Part shown: positions 48,111-56,031 of the stretch, in pieces
Numbering within the stretch: the stretch's first letter is position 1
Layout: each line of letters opens with the position of its first letter
NCBI GenBank assembly: GCA_021372615.1
Contig: JAJFUB010000121.1
Span: 1 to 64,000, forward strand
Source: a bacterium
Lineage (GTDB): Bacteria; Armatimonadota; Zipacnadia; Zipacnadales; UBA11051
Length of the DNA: 64,000 nt
Direction of reading: 5' to 3'
Made by a program: the position numbers and the translations under genes
The notes under the pieces: generated by a model
The model's input: the letters and a program-made list of their open reading frames with translations, nothing else
The model's database searches: none
Told to the model about the DNA's origin: nothing

Positions 48111-51100
48111 ATGCTCCCGCGCCTCTTCATCTGCCTGTGCATGCTCACGGTGACTGCCATGGCCCCCGCCCAGACCCGGTCGCTCGTGCCTGTAGACCAG
48201 GAGATCAGCCAGGCGGAGGTGCTGCGGCTGGTGGACCCGCGGGCTCCCGGTCTTGAGGAATTCGCCGCCGCGCTGCAGGCCAATGATCTGGCGCGGGCGC
48301 AGGGGCTGCTGGTGCGGCACTTCGCCACCCGCACCCGGCCCGTCATCCCCCCGGCGCAGGCCCCCGGCATCAGCGAGGGCAACTCGATGTGCGTGCTGGG
48401 CAAGACCTCGCCCGAGCAGGCGGCCCAGTGGCTCAAGCATGTCTTCACCGAGAGCAACAACGACCTCGGCAAGCAGGAGACGTACGACCTGGGCGCCGAC
48501 ATCCAGTGGCTCAAGAACCCCAGCGGGGGGCTGAGCTGGATGCTGTATGTCAACCAGCTCAACCACCTCAACTCCCTCGCCGGGCTGTACCGCGAGAACA
48601 AGGACGAGAAGCTGGCAGTAGAGGTCGGGGAGTCCGTGCGGCGGTGGTCGCAGCAAGTCCCCGCCTGGTACGGCTACACCAACAAGGGCGAGATCACCCC
48701 TTCGGGGATGGAGATGCGCAACCGCCTGAGCAACCTGCTCGCGGCGTATGACGTGGTGCGGGCTTCGCCGTCGCTCACGCCCGAGATGCACCTGGCCTTC
48801 TGGAAGGTGTTCATCGCCTCCGCGCGCGAGCTGATGAAGTATGACGGCGTCTCCTACCCCGGGCTCATCTACGCCGCGGTGCTGCTCCCGGAGTTCACCG
48901 AGGCCAAGACGTGGCTGAAGTCGGGGGAGGCGAACCTGCGGTTCGCGCTCATCAATCGCACCTCCCCCGAGGGGGCGTGGGATACGCAGTCCATCTCCTA
49001 CCAGACTGTGCCGGTGCCGTGGTCGCTGCGCTGCCTGGAGTTCCTGCAGGCCAACCCGGAGAGCGGGGACTTCACGGCCATGGCGGGGATGGTCAAGACG
49101 CAGGTGGGGAAGCTGCTGGAGCTGATGCTGCGGCTCGCCATGCCCAACGGAGCGCTGCCGAACGTGGGCGACACGTACGGGCGGCCGGACTGGAGCGACG
49201 GGCACACGCGGCAGCTCCTCATCTCCTTTATCCACAGCCAGATGACGCCCGAGCAGCAGGCGAAGCTGAACGCGGTCGCCGACCCGTACGCACGGCTGCA
49301 GGCGGCGCTGGCGATGAGCGAGGGGGCGACGGGACCCGCCCCGGCGCGGTGCTCCCAGACCTTCCCCGGCTCGGGCTACACGGTCATGCGCAGCGGCTGG
49401 GAGCCGGACGAGGCCCGCTACCTGTACTTCGACCTCACCCCCCAGGGCATGGGGCACGCCCACAACGACGCCGGGCACTTCGACCTGTATGGCTACGGCA
49501 AGCCGTTGCTGGCGGACACGGGCGACTACTTTCTGGGTTGGGGCTATCGCGGGGCGTTGCACAACACGATCGAGGCGGATGGGCGCGACCAGGCGCGCGG
49601 CGCGGCGAAGGCGCCGATGCTGCCGTGCGACTGGGCCAGCACCGAGGGCTTCGACCTGGTCGAGGGCGCGCAGGGCGCGTATGGTGACCTCGGCGTCACC
49701 CACCGCCGCAAGATGATCTTCGTCAAGCGCGTGGGCGAGGCGCCGGACTACTTCGTGCTCTGCGACCAGCTCACCGGTGAGGGCAGCCACGTGTCCGAGC
49801 AGTTCTTCCACTTCGCCGGACGGACTCAGACGCAGGCCGCGACGGTGCAGCTCGACCCCCAGAGTCTCGTCGCCCGCTCGACGGAGGCGAACGTCGCCAA
49901 CGTGGAGGTCATTCCGGCCGCAACGGAGGGCCTGACCGCGCAGATGGTGGCGGCGCAGGACACCGACATGAAGCCGGACGGCAAGTTCGAGCGCGCGGCC
50001 ATGCTGGGATGGATGGTGACGAGCGGCTGCTTCCAGCGGGTGAAGGCGCCGGTGGTGGCGTACCGGCGCGAGGGGCCGCTGCCGCAGAGCTATGCCGACG
50101 TGCTCTTCCCCGTGCCCGCCCATGCCACGGCCGAGGTGCAGGTGGCCTCCCTGCCCGTGACCGAGGACGGCAAGGCAGTGACGGCGCACGAGGCCCTCGG
50201 GCTGCAGGTGGACTGGAAGATCACGCGGCCGAAGCATGCTGCCGACGAACTGACACCGAAACTGGGCACGAACCTGGCGCTGGGGAAGCCGGGCTTGGCC
50301 GAGGTGAGCCAGGGGCAGGTCGCCCCGACGTCGGCGCTGCTGACCGATGGCGACCTCGCACCCGAGAAGATCGGGGGGGCGCTCAGCTCGGGCCCGTACG
50401 CCCCGGGGGTGCTGTTGACGGGGCGGTTCACCGTGGACCTGGGGCAGGAGACGGAGGTCAACACGGTCGTCCTGCACCATGGCACCTGGAACGGCTCGAC
50501 GACCCTCTATGCGGCCGAGAAGCTGAGCATCCAGGCATGGGACGGACAGGCGTGGAAGGACGCGCTGAACCAGAGGACGGAGTGGCGGGCGGGGAGCGTC
50601 AGCCAGACCGTCTTCGACCCGGTCCGCAGCACGCGGCTGAGCGTGGCGGTCGAGCGCGCCAGCGGCGGGCGGATTGCACTGCGCGAGTTCGAGGCCTACC
50701 GCATACCGGAGGCCGAAGTGCAGCGCGTCGCGGCGATGGCGCGAGAGACCGTGTCGCAGTCCGGCTCCGACCTCATCCTGATCTCCCACACGGGTGCGGC
50801 CACGCGGACGTATGGGCCGGTCACGCTGGACGGCGAGATGGCCATCGTCCGCCGGGACGCCGCCGGCAAGACGCTGCGGGTGGCGGTGCGTGAGGCGACG
50901 AGCCTCACCGGCGCGGGGCCCGCCTACCGCTGGCCCGACCGAGCGCCGTGCTGGACCGGGCAGACCCCGCCACCGGCCGGCCCGCCGGCGCGGGCGCCGC
51001 TAGTGATGAGCGACCTGCGGGTGCAGATGCAGCCGGCCCAGGAGGGCTTCGCCGCGGCCCAGCCCTCGGCGATCATCACCTGGACCACCAGTCGGCCGTG

Positions 51101-51281
51101 CCGGTCGCAGGTGTGCTTCCGGGAGGAGGGCGTGGGCCTGCGCCGCACGCCGCTGTCCGACCGGCTCGACACCCGGCACAGCGTCACCGCGTGGTTCCTG
51201 CGACCCGACCAGCCGTACGAGTTCCAGGCCGTGGCCATCGGGGAGGATGGCGCGCGCGCGACAGCCGCCGTCAAGCCCTGA
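48111..51281 (+). CDS. secreted heparinase II/III-like polysaccharide lyase with F5/8C and Fn3-like domains
   Basis: A 1056-aa exported protein. MLPRLFICLCMLTVTAMAPAQ is the signal. About 45-400 is the alpha-helical toroid (NQLNHLNSLAGLYRENKDEKLAVEVGESVRRW, PEGAWDTQSISYQTVP). About 420-690 is the beta-sandwich of heparinase II/III lyases, with GMGHAHNDAGHFDLYGYGKPLLADTGDY near 447 containing the active-site-side histidines. About 720-860 is a discoidin-type domain (NLALGKPGLAEVSQ...VNTVVLHHGTWNG), and the last 90 residues resemble an Fn3-like sandwich (SAIITWTTSRPCRSQVCFRE). Acts outside the cytoplasm on uronic-acid glycans. Starts 6 nt after the preceding gene. Confidence 0.87.
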   Translation: MLPRLFICLCMLTVTAMAPAQTRSLVPVDQEISQAEVLRLVDPRAPGLEEFAAALQANDLARAQGLLVRHFATRTRPVIPPAQAPGISEGNSMCVLGKTSPEQAAQWLKHVFTESNNDLGKQETYDLGADIQWLKNPSGGLSWMLYVNQLNHLNSLAGLYRENKDEKLAVEVGESVRRWSQQVPAWYGYTNKGEITPSGMEMRNRLSNLLAAYDVVRASPSLTPEMHLAFWKVFIASARELMKYDGVSYPGLIYAAVLLPEFTEAKTWLKSGEANLRFALINRTSPEGAWDTQSISYQTVPVPWSLRCLEFLQANPESGDFTAMAGMVKTQVGKLLELMLRLAMPNGALPNVGDTYGRPDWSDGHTRQLLISFIHSQMTPEQQAKLNAVADPYARLQAALAMSEGATGPAPARCSQTFPGSGYTVMRSGWEPDEARYLYFDLTPQGMGHAHNDAGHFDLYGYGKPLLADTGDYFLGWGYRGALHNTIEADGRDQARGAAKAPMLPCDWASTEGFDLVEGAQGAYGDLGVTHRRKMIFVKRVGEAPDYFVLCDQLTGEGSHVSEQFFHFAGRTQTQAATVQLDPQSLVARSTEANVANVEVIPAATEGLTAQMVAAQDTDMKPDGKFERAAMLGWMVTSGCFQRVKAPVVAYRREGPLPQSYADVLFPVPAHATAEVQVASLPVTEDGKAVTAHEALGLQVDWKITRPKHAADELTPKLGTNLALGKPGLAEVSQGQVAPTSALLTDGDLAPEKIGGALSSGPYAPGVLLTGRFTVDLGQETEVNTVVLHHGTWNGSTTLYAAEKLSIQAWDGQAWKDALNQRTEWRAGSVSQTVFDPVRSTRLSVAVERASGGRIALREFEAYRIPEAEVQRVAAMARETVSQSGSDLILISHTGAATRTYGPVTLDGEMAIVRRDAAGKTLRVAVREATSLTGAGPAYRWPDRAPCWTGQTPPPAGPPARAPLVMSDLRVQMQPAQEGFAAAQPSAIITWTTSRPCRSQVCFREEGVGLRRTPLSDRLDTRHSVTAWFLRPDQPYEFQAVAIGEDGARATAAVKP

Positions 51282-51293
51282 GCGAGGAGCAAC

Positions 51294-52757
51294 ATGCCCC
51301 CACCCAATGTCCTGTTCATTCTCAGCGACGACCAGCGCTTCGACACGATCCACGCGCTGGGGCAGCCGCACATCCACACGCCGAACCTGGATGACCTGGC
51401 GAGCCGGGGCGTGGCCTTCAGCCGCAACTTCTGCACCACGCCCATCTGCACGCCCGCCCGGGCGGAGATCTTGACCGGGTGCAACTCCTTCACCAACCAG
51501 GTCCCGTGGTTCGGGATGCCCATCAACCCCGAGCTGACGCTGCTGCCGCAGGCCTTCGGGGCCGCCGGGTACCACACCATCCATGTGGGCAAGTGGCACA
51601 ACGACGGCCACCCGCGCGACCGGGGGTATGACGTGACGCGGCGTGTGGGCTACATGGACAACCTGAACGACTACAGCACCTTCGGGCACATCATGCGGTT
51701 CCGCGAAGGCGACACGGAGGTGGAGGGGCACACCACCGAGCTGTTCACCGACGCGGCGCTGGAGGAACTCGCAGCCGCCCCCGGAGACCGGCCGTGGCTG
51801 TGCTACCTGTCCTACACCGCGCCGCACGACCCGCATGACAGCCCCGAGCCATTCGCCTCGATGTATGATCCCGAAGCGATGCCGCTGCTGCCCAACTTCA
51901 TGCCCGAGCACCCCTTCGACAACGGGGACATGCTGATCCGCGACGAGTTGCTGGAGAACTGGCCCCGCGAGCAAGCCGCCATGCGGCGCTACCGGGCGCG
52001 GTACTATGGCATCATCGGCCACATGGACTACCACATCGGACGGCTGCTGGGGCACTTGCGGCTCACGGGACAACTGGACAACACCGTCATCGTGTTTACC
52101 GGCGACCAGGGGCTCGCCATCGGCAGCCACGGCCTGCTGGGCAAGGAGAGCATGTACGACCACAGCCTCGGATCGCCGCTGATCATCGCCGCAGGAGCGC
52201 GGGCTTGCCAGCCCGCAGACGGCCGGGGACTGCCCGCTGGCGGGCGGTCCGAGGCGCTCGTGCATCATGTGGACCTGTTCCCAACGCTGTGCGAGCTCAC
52301 CGGTGTGCCCCGTCCGGCCAGCGCCGCGGATGGCTTCAGCCTCGTCCCGCTGATGCGCGGGGAAGTCGCGCGCGTGCGCGAGGAGGTCTTCTGCGAGTTC
52401 TATAGCCCCGAGGTCCACGGCGGGCCGATGCGGCACACGCAGCGGGCCGTGCGCACCGAGCGCTGGAAGCTGACGTGGTTCCCGCAGATCGGGCGCTACC
52501 AGCTCTTCGACCTGCGGCACGACCCGCACGAGTTGGTGGACCTGCTCGTGCCATGGCGGACGCGGCAGCGGGGCTACCTGGCCGAGGGGCTGAAGCTGTG
52601 GCAGGGGGAGAAGTGGTCGCCGCGCGACCTGCGGCCGGTCTACACACAGGCCGAGATCGCCGAGGTGGCGGCCGACTTGCACCGTCGCCTCATCGCCCAC
52701 ATGGAACGCAACGCCGACCCGGCGCTGGCCGAGCAGCGGCCGCCGTCACCGGTGTGA
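51294..52757 (+). CDS. sulfatase with intact formylglycine motif and inserted repeat-encoded loop
   Basis: A 487-aa sulfatase. FILSDDQRFDTIH gives metal ligands Asp12-Asp13; ICTPARAEILTG holds the CxPxR motif with Cys52 to be converted to formylglycine; VGKWHNDG, PHDPHDSP and FTGDQGLAIGSHG complete the active site. No signal peptide. At residues about 301-319 the chain has ARACQPADGRGLPAGGRSEA, translated from a palindromic repeat (52194-52250) where relatives have a short loop between LII and ALVHHVDLFPTL. Function is probably retained since the loop is on the surface. It would desulfate the sugars released by the neighbouring lyase. An anaerobic or FGE-type activator is not in the window. 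Confidence 0.93.
   Translation: MPPPNVLFILSDDQRFDTIHALGQPHIHTPNLDDLASRGVAFSRNFCTTPICTPARAEILTGCNSFTNQVPWFGMPINPELTLLPQAFGAAGYHTIHVGKWHNDGHPRDRGYDVTRRVGYMDNLNDYSTFGHIMRFREGDTEVEGHTTELFTDAALEELAAAPGDRPWLCYLSYTAPHDPHDSPEPFASMYDPEAMPLLPNFMPEHPFDNGDMLIRDELLENWPREQAAMRRYRARYYGIIGHMDYHIGRLLGHLRLTGQLDNTVIVFTGDQGLAIGSHGLLGKESMYDHSLGSPLIIAAGARACQPADGRGLPAGGRSEALVHHVDLFPTLCELTGVPRPASAADGFSLVPLMRGEVARVREEVFCEFYSPEVHGGPMRHTQRAVRTERWKLTWFPQIGRYQLFDLRHDPHELVDLLVPWRTRQRGYLAEGLKLWQGEKWSPRDLRPVYTQAEIAEVAADLHRRLIAHMERNADPALAEQRPPSPV
52194..52250. repeat. palindromic repeat inserted in frame in sulfatase CDS
   Basis: 52194-52217 matches one arm of the cruciform at 22775 in 22 of 24 positions (GGAGCGCGGGCTTGCCAGCC shared style). 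It is followed by a second palindrome, GGAC...GCCCGC-TG-GCGGGC...GGTCC (52227-52250). The insertion keeps the reading frame. Confidence 0.8.
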
Positions 52758-52778
52758 CGCCGTCACGAGGAGAAGCCC

Positions 52779-53405
52779 ATGAATGCCGACGCAATGATCG
52801 CCGCCATGGCCGAGATGTCCACGGCCACCATCAGTGACGCGATGTTCCGCATGGGACACAAGAACCGGACCATGCGCCACACCATCAAGCCGCTGGACCC
52901 GAGCATGAAGACCTTCGGGCCGGCCTGCACCGCCCATGCCTACCCCGGCGGCACCTACGCCACCGGCCTGGCACTGAGCGCCGCCCAGCCCGGCGACGTG
53001 ATAGTCATTGACGCCCAGAGCTTCCTGGAGGCCGTGATGTGGGGCGAGATCTGCAGCATGGAGGCGATGGCGAAGGGCATCGCAGGGGCAGTGATTGATG
53101 GGGCGGTGCGTGACATTGCCGAGGTCATCGAACTGGGCTTCCCGCTGTTCGCCGCGGGCATCACCCCCGGGGCTGGCACCGGCGACAGGCTGGGTGAAGT
53201 GAACCTCCCCATTCAGTGTGGCGGGGTCGTGGTGCGGCCGGGCGACCTGATCTACGGCGACCTGCTCGGGGTTGTGGTGGTGCCGCCCGAGCAGTTGGCC
53301 GAAGTGTATGACTGGTGCCAGAATGTGATCGAGAAGGAAGAGAAGATGAAGGCAGACCTGAGAGTGCGCTTGCGGGCGCGTCAGGCCGGAAGGGAGCCAC
53401 AATGA
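52779..53405 (+). CDS. RraA-like protein (HMG/CHA-type aldolase or demethylmenaquinone methyltransferase-like)
   Basis: A 208-aa RraA-family protein. Signature parts are ATISDAMFRMG (16-26), QPGDVIVIDAQ, MWGEICSMEAMAKGIAGAVIDGAVRD (87-112, with Gly89-Glu90 and Arg111-Asp112 of the divalent-metal site) and VRPGDLIYGDLLGVVVVP. Members with the R-D pair are often class II aldolases of 4-hydroxy-4-methyl-2-oxoglutarate type rather than RNase E inhibitors. In this operon it most likely cleaves a 2-keto-4-hydroxy acid from sugar-acid breakdown. Its stop overlaps the start of the next gene (ATGA). Confidence 0.88.
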   Translation: MNADAMIAAMAEMSTATISDAMFRMGHKNRTMRHTIKPLDPSMKTFGPACTAHAYPGGTYATGLALSAAQPGDVIVIDAQSFLEAVMWGEICSMEAMAKGIAGAVIDGAVRDIAEVIELGFPLFAAGITPGAGTGDRLGEVNLPIQCGGVVVRPGDLIYGDLLGVVVVPPEQLAEVYDWCQNVIEKEEKMKADLRVRLRARQAGREPQ

Positions 53406-54205
53406 GCAGTCTGCGCTTTGCCGATGTCGGTTGGGCGTGGGAGGGGCAGGGGACGGACCCGGGCGTGCCGCCGTCCATCTTCGGGGTCGGCGACGCGGCC
53501 GCGTTCCTGGGCCTGAGTCGCTCGATCTTCATCTTCCACCCCACCACGCCCCTGGCCCTACGCAAGCTGTCCGACAAGGCCGAGGTGGCCGTGGACATCT
53601 CCAAGTGGGTCCTGCAGGAGCAGCGACTGTCGGACGACTTCTATGATGTCGCCTGGAAGAGCCGGCGCGACAGCCGCCCCGAGGTCGCCATCGCCGAGGC
53701 CGAGCTGGTGAGCCGCCTGTCGCTGGACTTCCCCAACGTCACCGCCGGGTTCATTGATGACACCACCTGCATGTTCGAGTACGGCAGCTACGGCACGCAG
53801 GTGCCCGAGCAGATCAGCGCGGCCCTCCACAGCGCCAACCCCGACCTGAAGCTGTGGATCGTCGTGTATGTCACGCAACTGGACCAGGACTACTGGCAGC
53901 CCTTCCTGCCCTTCGTGGATGTGATCAGCCTGTGGATGGGCGTGGATGGTATCCCCAACCTGGAGCAGCACGTGGACCGCTGTCATGAGGTCTTCCCCGG
54001 CAAGCAGATCAGCGTGGGCAGCTACATCCGCGACTACCGGGCCATGCGCGCCAACCCGCTGGACAAGATCGAGCTGCAGTATGAGACGATGCTGCGACTG
54101 TGGCAGCAGGGGCGCATTGACGGCTACAACGTCCTGTCGGCCTGCGAGCTGGACATCGCGACGGCGGAGTGCGAATGGATCCGCGACTTCATCGCGGCCC
54201 ATTGA
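53402..54205 (+). CDS. uncharacterised TIM-barrel-like protein, copy 2
   Basis: A 267-aa soluble protein, paralogue of 9214-10002, family unknown. Shared blocks include VDISKWVL, TAGFIDDTTCMFEYGSYG, LWIVVYVTQLDQDYW, ISVGSYIRDY and LQYETMLRLWQQGRIDGYN. The GxIDD strand end, the GSY strand and the final strand with a polar cluster suggest a beta/alpha-barrel active site. ATG 53402 overlaps the RraA-like stop by 4 nt, so the two are translationally coupled and probably act in one pathway, for example as isomerase or hydrolase before the aldolase step (inference). The open frame upstream to 53315 belongs to the RraA-like gene in another frame. Confidence 0.78.
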   Translation: MSSLRFADVGWAWEGQGTDPGVPPSIFGVGDAAAFLGLSRSIFIFHPTTPLALRKLSDKAEVAVDISKWVLQEQRLSDDFYDVAWKSRRDSRPEVAIAEAELVSRLSLDFPNVTAGFIDDTTCMFEYGSYGTQVPEQISAALHSANPDLKLWIVVYVTQLDQDYWQPFLPFVDVISLWMGVDGIPNLEQHVDRCHEVFPGKQISVGSYIRDYRAMRANPLDKIELQYETMLRLWQQGRIDGYNVLSACELDIATAECEWIRDFIAAH

Positions 54206-54206
54206 G

Positions 54207-55952
54207 CTACCGCACCAGGGAGCCGGTGAGGACCAGCTTGCTCAGCCGGCTGGACACATTGGTCGCCTTGGCCGCACCGTTGACCATGGTGAGGTGCAGC
54301 CAGAAGCCCGTCACGCCCTGGGCTCCAGGCTGGGCGGCGAGGTCGAGGGACAGCTCCCCGGAGAACAGCCCGTCCGAGGCGCGGCCCTTGCTGGCCGACG
54401 TGGCGGAGGCGAGGGGCGTCTTGCCGTCCAGCGAGAACGCCAGCTCATGATGCCCCCCGAGCGCCCCGATGCTCATCCCCGTCAGCGCGGCGCGCGTGAG
54501 GTTGAGCGGTCGCTCCGAGGCGAAGTGCTGCCTGATCTCCACGCGCACCCCGCGCCCCGCCACCCCTTGGACGCTGAGAGCGCCCGGCTGCCACTGCAGG
54601 TCCTGGCCGCCGACCACCTCCCCGATGTGCAGGTAGCGCGGTGCCTGGAAGTCGTCGCGATAGATCACGTCCCCCTCCGGGCGCTCGCTGAAGACCTCGT
54701 CGTTCTTCACCACCGGCAGCAGCGACATGGCACGGGGCTCGGGGCCCTCGAAACCGCTGGTGACCTTGACGGCACGGACGGCGGGCGACGGCTGCCCGGG
54801 GGCGGCCTGGAGCGTGATCCGGGTCCAGAAGTTGCGGCCTGAGAGATTCGGCAAGCTGTCACTCTCGGTCCAGGTACGGCCGTCCGCGGACAGCGCGAGC
54901 TTCACCGATCCGCTGCCCTCAACCTTCACCCGCGGGGCTTTGAGCGCGAAGGGACTGGTGAAGTGGTACGTCAGGTCGGCGGTCGTGGGCTGGGTGGCGG
55001 CCTTCAGGGCGAGGGACTTGTCCTGGCCTGACCAGGCGAGGTCCATGAAGCCGTGGATCGTCGCCTGGCGCAGGAAGCGGTCGGTGGCGAAGTCCTCGGT
55101 GAAGTGCGCCAGGTTCTGCATGTCCCCGGCCAACTCCACCGGGTCGGCGTACGAGAACTGCGCCTCGGGCGCGGGCAGCGTGCCAGGCTGCAGGCTGTGG
55201 CAGTGGCGGATGACCTCCAGCACCCACGAACGCCACCGCGTCGTCTCGGGGTGGTCGGTGCTCAGCCAGTAGTTCACGCTGCCCAGCTTGCTGTGGACCC
55301 CGAAGTAGAAGACCGGGACGTTGAACTCCTCGCACACCCGCACCTGTTCTTGCGAGCACTGGAACGTGTTCACGCCCGGCGTGGCATTGACGCACACGAC
55401 GACCGGCTTGCCCAGCACCAGGAAGCGCATGAGGTGGCGGCGGAAGGTCGCGTAGTCCATGCCGTAGGCGTCGAGCATCCAGCCGTCAGCCTTCTGGTCC
55501 CAGCGCGGCCCCATGGGCATGGAGTACCACTGGTACACCGGCCCGCCGTACTTGCTCTTCACGTGGTCGTAGATGGCGTTGAGGTAGTCAAAGCCGCCCT
55601 GCCAGTCCACTTCCTCCTCATTCAGGCAGAGCAGGTCCACCTCCCGCAGGTCGAGGGCATCGAGGATCTTGTCGGTATCGGCAAAGACCTGCGCCAGGGG
55701 CTTCTTGTGGCTGACGCGGTCCCACGTGTACAGACCCGCCGTGACGATCTGGCCGCGCTGCTTGGCCTCGTGTATCGCCTTCGCATAGCGTGGGGCGGCG
55801 TCGGGGCTGGCGAGCTTGTAGTTGGTGAAGTTCAGGAAGTCGTAGTCCACGCCGTAGATGCCGACCTTGGTGAAGTCAAGGGCGGGAGCGACCGGGGCAC
55901 ACCAGGCGGACAGAGGGAAGAGCGTCAGCAGGAGGAGGCTGCGGGCCAGCAT
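54207..55952 (-). CDS. secreted TIM-barrel protein, glycosidase-like, family unknown
   Basis: A 581-aa exported protein. MLARSLLLLTLFPLSAWCAP is the signal. The N-terminal barrel (about 25-300) has VGIYGVDYDFLNFTNYKL, REVDLLCLNEEEVDWQGGFDY (with a Glu-rich strand end as candidate acid), GPVYQWYSMPMGPRW and GKPVVVCVNATPGVNTF. The C-terminal part (about 350-581) comprises beta-sandwich domains (VKVEGSGSVKLALSADGRTWTES) like those binding sugars. I cannot place it in a GH family. ATG 55952 has GAGGTG 5 nt upstream. It ends 1 nt from the convergent plus-strand operon. Confidence 0.75.
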   Translation of the reverse strand: MLARSLLLLTLFPLSAWCAPVAPALDFTKVGIYGVDYDFLNFTNYKLASPDAAPRYAKAIHEAKQRGQIVTAGLYTWDRVSHKKPLAQVFADTDKILDALDLREVDLLCLNEEEVDWQGGFDYLNAIYDHVKSKYGGPVYQWYSMPMGPRWDQKADGWMLDAYGMDYATFRRHLMRFLVLGKPVVVCVNATPGVNTFQCSQEQVRVCEEFNVPVFYFGVHSKLGSVNYWLSTDHPETTRWRSWVLEVIRHCHSLQPGTLPAPEAQFSYADPVELAGDMQNLAHFTEDFATDRFLRQATIHGFMDLAWSGQDKSLALKAATQPTTADLTYHFTSPFALKAPRVKVEGSGSVKLALSADGRTWTESDSLPNLSGRNFWTRITLQAAPGQPSPAVRAVKVTSGFEGPEPRAMSLLPVVKNDEVFSERPEGDVIYRDDFQAPRYLHIGEVVGGQDLQWQPGALSVQGVAGRGVRVEIRQHFASERPLNLTRAALTGMSIGALGGHHELAFSLDGKTPLASATSASKGRASDGLFSGELSLDLAAQPGAQGVTGFWLHLTMVNGAAKATNVSSRLSKLVLTGSLVR

Positions 55953-56031
55953 GGTCTCACCTCGCTAGTGGCTACGCAACTTCGCCCGGCCGGCGCCGGC
56001 GACCTGCGCGACGGAGGGGAGGCGCGAGGCC

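Noticed and set aside
46059-50789. 1576-codon open frame on the minus strand
   Set aside because: It runs antisense to the CBM9 and heparinase-like genes; composition is His/Arg/Gly/Leu-rich without domains, as expected for a GC-rich shadow frame.
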